A stretch of 64,000 nt of DNA from Streptomyces sp. CB02058 (GCF_001905505.1 NZ_LIPG01000007.1:248001-312000), one strand, 5' to 3'. Shown: positions 35,353 through 45,664, numbered from the stretch's first letter. Program-made: numbers and translations. Notes: generated by a model from the sequence alone, not told the origin.

Positions 35353-37437
35353 ATGCGCAACCTAGCTGTCTTCTCGGCACTCGGCGGCCGCCTTCTTCTG
35401 GAGGAGCCGGCCGAAGCCGAAGCCGTACTCGACTTCTTCCGCCGTCCGGACGGGTCGCCGGACCCCGTGCGCTGCGCGCTGCTCCTCGCCGAGGGCAAGG
35501 AGGCGGCCGGGCGCCGCATCGGTGACGCGCTCGGCCGTGCGGCCGCCGGGCGGCTCGTGCCCTCGGGCCTTTCGGCCCAGGCCGTGGTCGACGAAGTGGC
35601 CTCCTGGGCCATCGAGCTCACCGGCGCCGAGGCGGTGACCGTGTCACTCGTGCTGGCGGGAGTGTCCACCGTGTTCGCCTATGCGGGGACCTCCGAACTC
35701 TCCCTGTGCGACGCCGTGTCGGGCGCCGACGGCATCGACCTCGTCAATGGACGCGGCGACAAGGAATCGGCGTTCATGGCGGCCGGTGCCTCGCTCCTGG
35801 AGCCGAACCGAGGCGTGGCACTCCTGCACGGTGCCCGCGGGCTGACCAACGCGATGGGCGCCGTGGCGGACGCCCGGAGGAGCGAGGCGGGGACGCTCTG
35901 CGTGGTGGGGCTACCTTCGTCGGGCTCGGCCCGTTTCCTCCCTCCGCACGGTGAGGCCGACCTGCTGGCAGGCCTGAGCGGGCTGGTGGACTGGGTGTGG
36001 GAGGCCCCGGCCGTGCCGTCCGGCCGCGCGGAACGTCTGCGCGAAGCGGGGCGTTTCGTGCTCCGGCTGCGGCAAGCCCTTGCCGCGTCCTCGCAACCGC
36101 CCCACAGGCCCGCCCTGTTCGGCGTCCCCCAGGACGTTCTGGAGACGCCGTGGATTCCGCTGGATGTGCTCTGTTCCCGGCCGGCCGTCCCGGAGGTGTC
36201 CGAGTCCGGGCGGTCGGCCGTGGAACGCGTACTGGAGGAGATGGCCGCGGCTGAACGGCCGCTGTTCCTCATCGATGACTACGCCCTGTCCTATCCGGGA
36301 TTCCGGGAGGCCCTGGACGGCATCAGCAGGCGACTCGGAGCGCCGGTGCTGCAGGTGCGTTACCGGCGCGGCCCCATGCTGTTCGAACGACTGCGGCAGG
36401 ACGAGGTGGAGAACTTCGTCGGCTGGCTGAATCCGTTCGCCGAGCCCCACACCGATCTCCTGGACTCCTGCGATCTGCTGGTCACCGTGGAGGACCGCAA
36501 CATCTACGAACGGGTCGTGGGCAGGCTGCCCGGCTGCCGGAAGATCGCGGTCAACACCGACCCGCAGAAGGCCATCAAGAACGAGTACCTCCAGGAGAAG
36601 GACCTGCTGCTCGTCGGGCAGCCGACCGAGCTGCTCAACGAGTTGACGACCGGGCTCCAGCAACGGGGAACGGCCCCCGGAGCCCCGTGGTTCGGCGCCG
36701 AGGCGCGGGACCCGGAGGGCTCCGACTCCGACGAGGAGGGCCTCCGGGCCCGGGACGGGCGCCGCCCGGTGGTGGAGGCACTCGCACACGTGCTGGCCGG
36801 ATGGGACCGGCCGGTGCTGGTGGACGACAGCCAGATGTTCGGCGGCCTGATAGCCGAGCACTACGATCTGCTGCCCAAGGGCCTCCGGGTCTTCGGCGGG
36901 CACGGCGCCTTCGTGGGCAGCGGGCTGTCGTACGCGACGGGGCTCGCCATCGGCGATCACGGCGCACGCGTGATGTGCACGCTGGGCGATCAGGCCTTCA
37001 CCAATTCGTTCCAGGGGCTCGTCTCGGCCATGGAACAGAAGGCCCGTGTCCTGTACGTCGTCTGCAACAACGGCGAATCGGTGTCTCTGCAGAAGCAGGG
37101 GCGTACGTCGCTCGGCACGAAGGAGCGGCCCTACCTCTCGAACGTCCCCGGACTCCGCTACGAGGCGATCGCCCAGGCCATCGGCATCCCCTGTGTGCGC
37201 GTCGCCGTTCCGGTCGGGGGCGCGGCCGAGGAGGTGCGGGAGGCTGTGGTCCGGCTCAATGCCGCTCTGGCCTACGCCGCCACCGTCGACGGGCCGTGCA
37301 TGGTGGAACTCGTGCTGCCGTCCGCGCCCGAGGTGTGGGCCGGGATCTGGCTCACGAAGGGGCTCGAGAGCACGAAGCCCGAGGGTGCCGGCCCGGCGTC
37401 CGAGGACTCCGCACCGATCCCCGTCCTCGCCCGATGA
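35353..37437 (+). CDS. ThDP-dependent enzyme, acetolactate-synthase/decarboxylase superfamily
   Basis: A 694-residue thiamine-diphosphate enzyme. The first 80 or so residues are an extra N-terminal region of unknown function. The pyrimidine-binding domain follows with the catalytic Glu in GDKESAFMAAGAS (about 137), then a central domain with NPFAEPHTDLLDSCDLLVT. The pyrophosphate-binding domain has GDQAFTNSFQGL (about 544) through VVCNN (about 572), the Mg/ThDP motif with GDQ in place of GDG. Decarboxylases for sulfopyruvate or phosphonopyruvate and carboligases share this layout; the true substrate cannot be read from sequence. The start ATG follows a weakly placed GGAG. Its stop overlaps the MFS gene. 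Confidence 0.82.
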   Translation: MRNLAVFSALGGRLLLEEPAEAEAVLDFFRRPDGSPDPVRCALLLAEGKEAAGRRIGDALGRAAAGRLVPSGLSAQAVVDEVASWAIELTGAEAVTVSLVLAGVSTVFAYAGTSELSLCDAVSGADGIDLVNGRGDKESAFMAAGASLLEPNRGVALLHGARGLTNAMGAVADARRSEAGTLCVVGLPSSGSARFLPPHGEADLLAGLSGLVDWVWEAPAVPSGRAERLREAGRFVLRLRQALAASSQPPHRPALFGVPQDVLETPWIPLDVLCSRPAVPEVSESGRSAVERVLEEMAAAERPLFLIDDYALSYPGFREALDGISRRLGAPVLQVRYRRGPMLFERLRQDEVENFVGWLNPFAEPHTDLLDSCDLLVTVEDRNIYERVVGRLPGCRKIAVNTDPQKAIKNEYLQEKDLLLVGQPTELLNELTTGLQQRGTAPGAPWFGAEARDPEGSDSDEEGLRARDGRRPVVEALAHVLAGWDRPVLVDDSQMFGGLIAEHYDLLPKGLRVFGGHGAFVGSGLSYATGLAIGDHGARVMCTLGDQAFTNSFQGLVSAMEQKARVLYVVCNNGESVSLQKQGRTSLGTKERPYLSNVPGLRYEAIAQAIGIPCVRVAVPVGGAAEEVREAVVRLNAALAYAATVDGPCMVELVLPSAPEVWAGIWLTKGLESTKPEGAGPASEDSAPIPVLAR

Positions 37438-38672
37438 CACCGGCGGACACGTGGGCGGAACCGGCCGGGGACGTGGGCCGGCCACGACGGGCGCGCCTGG
37501 GCCTGATCGTCGTCTACTTCGTGAACGGGGCGCTGTTCGGCCACTGGGCCTCCCGTATTCCGGCGGTCAAGGACCATGTGGGCGCGGGCACCGGTGAGCT
37601 CGGCCTGGCGCTGCTCGGCCTCGCGCTGGGCGCCCTGGTGTCCAAGCAGATGTCGGGACAGGCCGTGGCCCGGTTCGGCAGTGCGCCCGTCGCCCGGGTG
37701 GGCATCCTCCTGAGCTGTCCGGCTCTCGTGCTTCCCGCCCTGGTCGACAGCGCGGTCCTTCTGGGGCTGGCCCTCGTCGGGTTCGGCGCCGCGCTCGGTG
37801 TGGTCGACGTGGGCATGAACGCCCACGGCGTGACCGTCGAGAAGGCCCTGGGCCGTCCGGTCCTGTCCTCGCTCCATGCTTCGTACAGCGCGGGCGCCCT
37901 TCTCGGGGCCGTGGCCGGTGGCGCCGTCGCCGGTCAGGGGATCGGCCCGCAGGCGCACTTCGCGCTCGTCGCCGTCGTGGGGGCCGCGCTCGCCGCCGTG
38001 GGAGCGTCGTGGCTCCTGCCCGCCGGGCTGGACTCCGTCCCTCGGACCGGCTCGCAGGGCCGCTGGGTCTCACTGCCGCGGAGCGGGCGGCTCCCCCTGC
38101 TGCTGCTGTCGATCGCCGGCCTGTGCGGCATGGCCGTCGAGGGTGTCACCGCCGACTGGGGCGCGGTCCACCTGCGGGAGGATCTCGGCCAGAGCGCGAG
38201 TGTCGCGGCGCTTGGCTACGCCGCCTACTCGGTCTTCATGGCGACGGGCCGTGTGTTCGGCGACAGGGCGACCGCCCGGTGGGGAAGCATGCGCGTGGTC
38301 ATGTGGTCGGTCGCCCCGGCCGCCGCCGTCTTCGCTCTCACCCTGACGACCGGGAACGCCGGCTTCACCCTGTTCGGTTTCGCCTGCCTCGGTCTCGGCC
38401 TGTCCGTCAACATCCCGGTGATCTTCTCCATGGCGGGCAGGCTGGGCGGCGACCGCGCGGGCCCCGCCATCACCCTGGTCTCCAGCATCAGTGGCACCGG
38501 CTTCTTCGTGGGCCCGCCGGCGGTCGGCTTCCTGGCCGAGGCCGTCGGACTGTCCGCGGCACTGAGCACGGTGAGCCTCCTCGCCCTCACCTCCCCGGTC
38601 CTCCTGTACGTCATCAGGAGATCGCAGGGGTCGGCCCCGTCCGTCCCGTCCCCGCCCGTTCCTTCCTCGTGA
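37434..38672 (+). CDS. MFS transporter
   Basis: A 412-residue major-facilitator protein with about twelve hydrophobic segments. It has a cytoplasmic-loop-like FGSAPVARVG between segments two and three and FGDRATARWGSMRV in the second half. It resembles sugar/multidrug MFS members with the HWASRIPAVKDHVG start. Translationally coupled to the ThDP enzyme (ATGA). Likely exporter of the cluster product, or of an intermediate; this is inference from context. Confidence 0.88.
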   Translation: MTPADTWAEPAGDVGRPRRARLGLIVVYFVNGALFGHWASRIPAVKDHVGAGTGELGLALLGLALGALVSKQMSGQAVARFGSAPVARVGILLSCPALVLPALVDSAVLLGLALVGFGAALGVVDVGMNAHGVTVEKALGRPVLSSLHASYSAGALLGAVAGGAVAGQGIGPQAHFALVAVVGAALAAVGASWLLPAGLDSVPRTGSQGRWVSLPRSGRLPLLLLSIAGLCGMAVEGVTADWGAVHLREDLGQSASVAALGYAAYSVFMATGRVFGDRATARWGSMRVVMWSVAPAAAVFALTLTTGNAGFTLFGFACLGLGLSVNIPVIFSMAGRLGGDRAGPAITLVSSISGTGFFVGPPAVGFLAEAVGLSAALSTVSLLALTSPVLLYVIRRSQGSAPSVPSPPVPSS

Positions 38673-38707
38673 ACACCTTCCATCGCGTCTCGAACAGGGA
38701 GAGAAGA

Positions 38708-39901
38708 ATGCCCGGTCTGATACCCACCGATCCCGATGTGCTGGCTACCGCGGTGGCGGACAGCCTTGTCGTCGCCGTGGACGCGGACTCCCGCCGTTCC
38801 TGCCTCTTCTACTGGGAGAACGCCCAGCCCTGGCTGCGGGCGGTCGTCGACGCGGTCAGAAGCAGCGAGGACGAGGAGATCAGGACGCTGGGACAGAGCC
38901 TGCTCGACAGCCCGGCGGACCCCCGGCACCACCGGGCGCTGAGATCGGTGCTCGCGGCACGTGGAGCGGATGACCCGTCCGTCGTGCCCCTCTTCGAGAC
39001 CGCGTGGGCGGCGGAGTGCAACAACCGGCTCGGGTACCACCTGGGCGACAAGTACGAGAACGGCGCCGAGTCGGTGTCCCTGGACGCACTGCGCGACCTG
39101 ACTCCGGTGGCACCGCCCAGCGGCCGGACGGACGCCGAGATCGTCGTCGTCATTCCGTTCCGGGACCGGGACACCGGCGGCATGCGTCTGCGCAACCTCA
39201 TGGCGTGCCTGCTCTCGCTGGCTGACCAGTCGTATCCCCGTGACCGCTACCAGATCGTGGTGGTGGAGACCGACGACAAACCGCGGTGGCGCGAGGTCCT
39301 GGAACCGCATGTCGACCACCACATCTTCGCTCCCAAGCCCGCCTCGTTCAACAAGTCCTGGGCCGTCAACGTAGGGGTGCTGAACGCTCCCGGACGCGCC
39401 GAGGCGATCTGCATCCTGGACGCGGACGTCCTCGCGGACCGCGACTTCATCGCCCGTAACGCGGCTCGCTTCGAACGCCCCGGGACGAGCGGCCATCTCA
39501 CGTACCGCAACATGCTGAGCCTCAGTGAGCGCGCGACGTCGAAGGCCATCGAGCAGCGGCTCTTCCGGGGCGAGGAGCAGGCCGACCCGGCGCTGCTGCG
39601 CGGTTTCGAGCTCCGCCGGCCCCCGGGCTGCTGCCTGTGGGTGCGGCGCAGCGCCTTCGACCTGATCTCCGGGATGGACGAGCGCTACGAGGGCTGGGGC
39701 GGCGAGGACAACGACTTCGCGTACCGGATGGACTTCAACTCGGCGTTCGACAGCTACGAGGACGTGCTGCTCCACATGGCCCACCCGCCGGCGTCGATCC
39801 TCCAGGAGGACGGGGAACTCGTCAATTCACACATTCCGGGGCTGAGTTGGCGCCCGAGCGAGCCGATCGGAGCCATCGATCGCTTCGCCGACGAGAAGTG
39901 A
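38708..39901 (+). CDS. Glycosyltransferase with GT2 fold and GT7-like C-terminal motif
   Basis: A 397-residue nucleotide-sugar glycosyltransferase. Residues 1-135 are a helical region without a known match. The GT-A domain begins at AEIVVVIPFRDRD and carries the metal-binding DAD in CILDADVLADRD (about 237). The acceptor-side motif GWGGEDNDFAYRM (about 331) is like the C-terminal block of GT7 galactosyl/GalNAc transferases. A GGGAGAGAAG site precedes the ATG. Its stop overlaps the GTG of the YvcK-like gene. Sugar donor unknown; UDP-xylose or UDP-glucuronate made by this operon are the natural candidates. Confidence 0.87.
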   Translation: MPGLIPTDPDVLATAVADSLVVAVDADSRRSCLFYWENAQPWLRAVVDAVRSSEDEEIRTLGQSLLDSPADPRHHRALRSVLAARGADDPSVVPLFETAWAAECNNRLGYHLGDKYENGAESVSLDALRDLTPVAPPSGRTDAEIVVVIPFRDRDTGGMRLRNLMACLLSLADQSYPRDRYQIVVVETDDKPRWREVLEPHVDHHIFAPKPASFNKSWAVNVGVLNAPGRAEAICILDADVLADRDFIARNAARFERPGTSGHLTYRNMLSLSERATSKAIEQRLFRGEEQADPALLRGFELRRPPGCCLWVRRSAFDLISGMDERYEGWGGEDNDFAYRMDFNSAFDSYEDVLLHMAHPPASILQEDGELVNSHIPGLSWRPSEPIGAIDRFADEK

Positions 39902-40800
39902 CGACCGCGGAGCGGGCGCGCGGTACGCCCCGTGTCGTGGTCATCGGTGGTGGCCGCGGGCTGACCGCGACGGTGAGGGCGGCGCGCCGGTACGCCGGCC
40001 ACACCACCGCCGTCGTCACGACGGCCGACGACAGCGGGTCGACGGGAAGGCTTCGCGCCTCCATGTCCATTCCGGCGCCCGGTGACATCAGGCGGTGTCT
40101 CCTCGCGATGGCGGGTGTGGAGGACGACCCGATCGGAAGGGCCTTCGAGTACCGCTTTCCGGGTACGGATCTCGACGGGCACGCGCTCGGCAATCTGGTG
40201 CTGGCGGGTCTTGCCACGGTGCGGGGCGGGTTCACGGAGGGGGTCGGGGAGCTCGCTGCGCTGCTCGGCGTCCACCCGGACAGCGCCCAGGTCTTCCCGG
40301 CCACGGTGGATCAGGTCGGCCTGCGGGCGACGACGGTCGACGGGCAGGAGGTCGTCGGCCAGTACGCCGTGTCGCAGACCGCGGGCCTGCACCGGGTCGC
40401 CCTGGATCCGCCCGGGTGCGGGGCGCCGGACGGGGTGGTGGACGCCATCCTGCGGGCGGACCAGGTCGTGATGGGCCCCGGGTCGGTGTACACATCGGTG
40501 CTGGCCGCCGCACTCGTACCGGACGTGTTCGCCGCCCTGAACGCCACCGCCGCGCGGAAGGTGTACGTGTGCAACCTCGAACCCGAACGGGCCGAGACCA
40601 CGGGTTACGACGTCGCCGCTCATGTGGCCGCGCTGATGGACCACGGTGTGAAGCCGGACCTGGTGCTGGTCAGCAGCGGGGGCGCGCTCCCGCTGGACGA
40701 CGTGAAGATCGATGTCGTCCAGGCGCCGCTGGCCCTTCCGGACGGCATCACCCACGACAGCGTCGGACTCGCTGCCGCACTGGCAGGTCTGCTTCCCTGA
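39898..40800 (+). CDS. YvcK/GlmR-like protein (CofD superfamily) within the cluster
   Basis: A 300-residue Rossmann-like protein. It opens with VVVIGGGRGLTATVRA and has ADDSGSTGRLRA (about 43-54), PAPGDIRRCLLAMAG, and GHALGNLVLAGL. These are the hallmarks of YvcK (GlmR) rather than of CofD/FbiA of coenzyme F420 synthesis. YvcK proteins bind UDP-sugars such as UDP-GlcNAc and help regulate central carbon/cell-wall flux. Streptomyces normally keep one yvcK beside whiA, so this is probably a specialised paralogue. GTG 39898 overlaps the upstream stop (GTGA). Enzymatic or regulatory action on a UDP-sugar is inference. Confidence 0.85.
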   Translation: MTTAERARGTPRVVVIGGGRGLTATVRAARRYAGHTTAVVTTADDSGSTGRLRASMSIPAPGDIRRCLLAMAGVEDDPIGRAFEYRFPGTDLDGHALGNLVLAGLATVRGGFTEGVGELAALLGVHPDSAQVFPATVDQVGLRATTVDGQEVVGQYAVSQTAGLHRVALDPPGCGAPDGVVDAILRADQVVMGPGSVYTSVLAAALVPDVFAALNATAARKVYVCNLEPERAETTGYDVAAHVAALMDHGVKPDLVLVSSGGALPLDDVKIDVVQAPLALPDGITHDSVGLAAALAGLLP

Positions 40801-40818
40801 CAGCAGGAGGAATCGCCC

Positions 40819-41598
40819 ATGGCCTTTTTCACCATCGCGTGCGCGTTCCACGACACGGAACGGCTTCTGGAAAGGACATTGCCCCTGGCGATCAGGTCCA
40901 TCACGCGACCCACCCGCCATGACTTCGAAGTGATCCTGGTGGCGGACCGGGCCACCGATGACGCGGTCGCGCGGCTGCTGCCCCGGCTGGAGGAGTTCGG
41001 GGTGGATGAACTCCGCTTCCGGCGCACCGATCGCAATTCCTTCGCCGGCCTTCCGTCGAACAATTTCCACGGGAACAACTTCACCGTCACCAACCCCTAT
41101 CTCATCGTCTTCACGGACGATTCCTTCATCTGGAAGACGGATGAGAACTTCGACGTCCTCGACGCGACGGCAAGGCTGTTCGAGCAGAACCCCGAAGTGA
41201 CGTTGCTGAGCAAGGTCGACGACCACGAGGAGTGGGACTCGCCCCTCATCGACGTCGGTCCGGAGATCGAGCCCGGGGTCAGGTCCGTGAACCGCGTGGT
41301 GGATCAGTTCATGGCGTACGAGACCCGCCGGTTCGAGCCGGTGGCGCGCCGGTTCGGAGCGTGGGACCGGGACGTCTTCACCGGGAAGATGGGGTTCGAG
41401 TACCACTGGGAGGCTCTCGCCAGCCATGTGGGGCGGACCGGGGGCCGCAGCATCGCCTGGCCGGGACGGTGGCCGCTGCGCGTCCGGCACTGCGATCTGC
41501 GTTTCAACGCCGGCAGTATGCACGGAACCCAGGACGAGGACATCAAGCTCAAATGCTTCGAACGCCTCCTGGAGACCGAAGGACTGCACAAGAAATAG
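40819..41598 (+). CDS. Family 2-like glycosyltransferase
   Basis: A 259-residue protein with a GT-A-like layout: MAFFTIACAFHDTERLLERT, then FEVILVADRATDD, and an acidic motif in LIVFTDDSFIW (about 98). It lacks membrane segments. An AGGAGG site precedes the ATG. The C-terminal half has HCDLRFNAGSMHGTQDEDIK. It is divergent from common GT2 enzymes, so donor and acceptor are unknown. Second glycosyltransferase of the operon, next to the UDP-xylose synthase. Confidence 0.75.
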   Translation: MAFFTIACAFHDTERLLERTLPLAIRSITRPTRHDFEVILVADRATDDAVARLLPRLEEFGVDELRFRRTDRNSFAGLPSNNFHGNNFTVTNPYLIVFTDDSFIWKTDENFDVLDATARLFEQNPEVTLLSKVDDHEEWDSPLIDVGPEIEPGVRSVNRVVDQFMAYETRRFEPVARRFGAWDRDVFTGKMGFEYHWEALASHVGRTGGRSIAWPGRWPLRVRHCDLRFNAGSMHGTQDEDIKLKCFERLLETEGLHKK

Positions 41599-41629
41599 CA
41601 CGCCGCACATCGAGAGCGAGGAGATGGCT

Positions 41630-42583
<954 letters not shown>

Positions 42584-42629
42584 GGACGCCACTGATGTCG
42601 GACTCCGGGAAGACGGTGAGGGCGCAACC

Positions 42630-43970
42630 GTGTACGTGATCTCTGTGGTGGGCTGCGGATACCTGGGCGTCACCCATGCGGCGGGCATGGCGGAGCTCGG
42701 TCACGACGTCATCGGCATCGACGTGGATGCCGAGAAGGTGGCACTTCTCAACGAGGGCCGGCTGCCGTTCTTCGAGCCCGGTCTCGACGAACTGGTGGTC
42801 CGTCACCTGCGGTCGGGACGGCTGCGCTTCAGCACGTCCTACGAGGAGGCCGGGGCCGCGGACGTGCACTTCATCTGCGTAGGCACCCCGCAGCGGCCCG
42901 ACGGGACGTCGGCGGACCTGAGCCACATCGACGCCGTGGCGGCCGGTCTCGCCCCCCATCTGACCAAGGAGTGCCTGGTCGTCGGGAAGTCCACCGTGCC
43001 CGTGGGGACGGCCGGGCATCTGACGGCCGTGCTGCGTGAGCACGCGCCCGCGGGTGACGTCCTGTCCGTGGCCTGGAACCCCGAGTTCCTCAGCGAGGGC
43101 AAGGCGGTGGCCGACACGCTGCGCCCCGACCGCATCGTCCTGGGTGTGGAGAACCCCCACTCGGAGAAGACGCTGCGTGACGTCTACGCCCCGTTGATCG
43201 AGGCGGGAGTCCCGGTGGTGGTCGCCGACCTCGCCACCGCCGAGGTCATCAAGTCGGCGGCGAACTCCTTCACGGCGACGAAGATCTCCTTCATCAACGC
43301 CATCGCGGAGTTCTGCGAGGCGTGCGGGGCCGACGTCAAGGTCGTGACCGAGGCCCTCGCGTACGACCCGAGGATCGGCGGGCAGTTCCTCACCTCCGGG
43401 CTCGGTTTCGGCGGCGGCTGCATGCCGAAGGACATCCGGGCGTTCCAGGCCCGCGCCGACGAGCTGGGAGCCCACCGCGCCCTGGCGTTCCTCGCGGAGG
43501 TCGACGCGGTGAACCTGCGCCGCCGGGACCGGCTGGTCGAGCTGGTCCGCGAGCAGTGCGGCGGAACGTTCCGGGACCGGCGCATCGCCGTCCTCGGGGC
43601 GGCGTTCAAACCGGGGACGGACGACATCAGGGACTCGCCCGCCCTGCACGTCGCGAACGAGATACAGCGCGAGGGGGGTGAGGTGACCGTCCACGACCCC
43701 CGGGCCATGGACAACGCCCGCCGGTCCTTCCCTCTCCTGCACTACGCCCCCGACGCCCTGACGGCCGCCGCCGGAGCCGACGCCGTGGCCCTGCTGACCG
43801 ACTGGCCCGAGTTCGCCGCGCTGGAGCCCGGCCCGCTCGGCCGAGTGGTGCGGCACCGGAGAATCGTCGACGCACGCCATGTACTGGACGACGCCGAGTG
43901 GCGCCGGGCGGGGTGGACGTACGTCGCCCCGGGGCGGCCGTCACCTGCGCCGGCCGGGGAGGACGGTTGA
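42630..43970 (+). CDS. UDP-glucose 6-dehydrogenase
   Basis: NAD-dependent enzyme of 446 residues oxidising UDP-glucose to UDP-glucuronate. The N-terminal NAD motif is VGCGYLGVTHA. The catalytic Cys is in FGGGCMPKD (about 264). KSTVPVGTA, WNPEFLSEG and AFKPGTDDIRDSPA are all standard UGD blocks. GTG start at 42630 after GGTGAGGG. It links the GalU-like and UXS enzymes of the same operon into a complete route to UDP-xylose. Last gene of the operon. Confidence 0.94.
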   Translation: MYVISVVGCGYLGVTHAAGMAELGHDVIGIDVDAEKVALLNEGRLPFFEPGLDELVVRHLRSGRLRFSTSYEEAGAADVHFICVGTPQRPDGTSADLSHIDAVAAGLAPHLTKECLVVGKSTVPVGTAGHLTAVLREHAPAGDVLSVAWNPEFLSEGKAVADTLRPDRIVLGVENPHSEKTLRDVYAPLIEAGVPVVVADLATAEVIKSAANSFTATKISFINAIAEFCEACGADVKVVTEALAYDPRIGGQFLTSGLGFGGGCMPKDIRAFQARADELGAHRALAFLAEVDAVNLRRRDRLVELVREQCGGTFRDRRIAVLGAAFKPGTDDIRDSPALHVANEIQREGGEVTVHDPRAMDNARRSFPLLHYAPDALTAAAGADAVALLTDWPEFAALEPGPLGRVVRHRRIVDARHVLDDAEWRRAGWTYVAPGRPSPAPAGEDG

Positions 43971-44160
43971 ACCCGGCACATCGACGGCCCGTTTCATCGA
44001 GGTCCTCCGGACACGGCACCGCGCCGCCACCCGGCTGCTGAAGGGCGAATGGCCACGAAGCGGAACGCCGCCCGGCCTAGGGTGCAGCAGACGGGGTTGC
44101 CACCACCCCGGTGATCCAGACCCCTCCGGCACCTTCGGACCGCTCCAGAGGAGAACCCTG

Positions 44161-44739
44161 ATGCGCAGTGTGACCTACTCGATGAACGCTTCCCTGGACG
44201 GCTTCATCGTGGGTCCGGACGGCGGCTTCGACTGGACGGGCCCCGACGACGATCTCTTCCGCTTCGCCACCGACGAGCTCCGCCAGGTCGGCGTCCATCT
44301 GATGGGGCGCCGACTGTACGAGACGATGCTGTACTGGGAGACAGCCGCCGAGCAGGATCCTCCGCTCGACGACTTGAAGCTCGAGTGGGCCGCGCTCTGG
44401 AATCCGCTGCCCAAGGTGGTGTTCTCCACCACGCTGTCGACGGTGCAGGGTCATGCCCGCCTGGCCTCCGGCAGCCTCGCTGAGGAGATCGAGCGGTTGC
44501 GATCCGAACCGGGAGAGGGCGACATCGCGATCGGAGGCGCGACCCTCGCCGCCGAGGCCGCCGCACTCGGCCTGATCGACGAGTACCGGCCAAGAATCCA
44601 TCCGGTGCTGGTCGGTGGGGGCATTCCGTACTTTCCCCGGAACGAACGCCGGGTGGACCTCGAACTCCTGGAAACCCGCACCTTCCCGTCGAACGTCCAC
44701 TGCCTCCGCTACCGCGTGGTGCGCCGGCCCGTGGCGTGA
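44161..44739 (+). CDS. Dihydrofolate-reductase-family (RibD C-terminal-like) protein
   Basis: A 192-residue NADPH-dependent reductase-like protein. It opens with MRSVTYSMNASLDGFIVGPD, has LMGRRLYETMLYW near residue 60 and the late block IGGATLAAEAAALGLIDEY with HPVLVGGGIPYF. Such stand-alone proteins are common in Streptomyces and usually of unknown substrate. Solitary, 190 bases after the cluster. Confidence 0.85.
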   Translation: MRSVTYSMNASLDGFIVGPDGGFDWTGPDDDLFRFATDELRQVGVHLMGRRLYETMLYWETAAEQDPPLDDLKLEWAALWNPLPKVVFSTTLSTVQGHARLASGSLAEEIERLRSEPGEGDIAIGGATLAAEAAALGLIDEYRPRIHPVLVGGGIPYFPRNERRVDLELLETRTFPSNVHCLRYRVVRRPVA

Positions 44740-44882
44740 TCCACCGTTTCGACGAGATCGGACCGGCCTGCCGGAGTTCCCTTCGTGGCTCGGCCCCAAC
44801 GTCACCTCCTGGCCGGCAGTCGCTCGTACGGGCAGTGATCGCCCCGGCTCCGGCAGATCGGCCCGCCCCGCCCGTTACCGGC

Positions 44883-44921
44883 GTTGTCAGTGGCGGCTGC
44901 CAAGCTGGCACCACTGACAAC
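44883..44921. repeat. Nested palindrome upstream of an unknown gene
   Basis: An 11-bp perfect inverted repeat (GTTGTCAGTGG and CCACTGACAAC) encloses a second inverted repeat TGCCA-AGC-TGGCA. It ends 29 bases before the ATG at 44951. A regulator binding site or an RNA hairpin in the leader are both possible. Confidence 0.6.
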
Positions 44922-44950
44922 TCCGCTCGCGGTGATCAACTGGGGTTCCC

Positions 44951-45664
44951 ATGCCTGATGAACGTTCCGGGTCCGTGCTGCCCTCGACCGGCTTCGACGC
45001 CGCGTGGTGCGCCACCGACCTCGGCGAGTACCGCGCCTGCCGTTACACCTATGAGCGCTACCCGTACGAGAGCCTGCCGCCGCTGGACTCCAGCCTGTTC
45101 ACGGGAGCGTTCCAGTGGCTCGGTGGCGCCCAAGGGCCCGACCCTGAGCAGGTCGCCGAGCTCAACGACGTGGCAGGAGATCTGGCGAGCAAAGGGCTGT
45201 CTCTGCCGCAGGACTTCGTCACCTTCCAGACGAGCGCGAATCTGCGCGGCTCACTGGACGAGGTCTCGGTGACCAGCTGCTGGACCGACATCTCGCAACC
45301 GCTGCCCAGTCCGGTCGAGCCCGGCTCATTCCTCGTACGGTTCCTGCGGGATCAGCAGGACTGCGTCATCTGGTACCTCTACCTCCGCCCTTCCGGCGAG
45401 ACGTTCGTCGTGCACTCTCACCTCGACTACGAGTACGAGCTCGAAGCCCGGCGTGACAGGGAGGAGACAGGGAACGACCTCGATGACATGAGGGAGCAGA
45501 GGGCCGCGATCCTTTGGTGTGCGCCGTCGTTCGAGGAGTTCGCTCACCGCTTCTGGATCGAGAACCGTCTCTGGTACGGGGTCAACGGCGGCGACCTGTC
45601 CCAGCTCGAACCACAGTTGCGCGACTACCTGTATCACTACGCACCGCCCGGGGCTTCCGCATGA
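44951..45664 (+). CDS. Unknown protein, 237 residues
   Basis: An acidic, soluble-looking protein rich in Trp, Tyr and Phe, with no signal or membrane segment. It contains YRACRYTYERYPYESLPPLD near the start and FAHRFWIENRLWYGVNGGDL near the end. Aromatic-rich proteins of this size in Streptomyces often resemble SUKH/SMI1-type immunity or scaffold proteins, but I cannot identify a family motif here. A nested palindrome lies upstream, and a transposase remnant follows. Confidence 0.7.
   Translation: MPDERSGSVLPSTGFDAAWCATDLGEYRACRYTYERYPYESLPPLDSSLFTGAFQWLGGAQGPDPEQVAELNDVAGDLASKGLSLPQDFVTFQTSANLRGSLDEVSVTSCWTDISQPLPSPVEPGSFLVRFLRDQQDCVIWYLYLRPSGETFVVHSHLDYEYELEARRDREETGNDLDDMREQRAAILWCAPSFEEFAHRFWIENRLWYGVNGGDLSQLEPQLRDYLYHYAPPGASA

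Noticed and set aside
39898..40800. Assignment as CofD/FbiA of coenzyme F420 synthesis
   Set aside because: The DDSGSTGRLR and PAPGDIRR blocks are of YvcK type, and no F420 genes are nearby.
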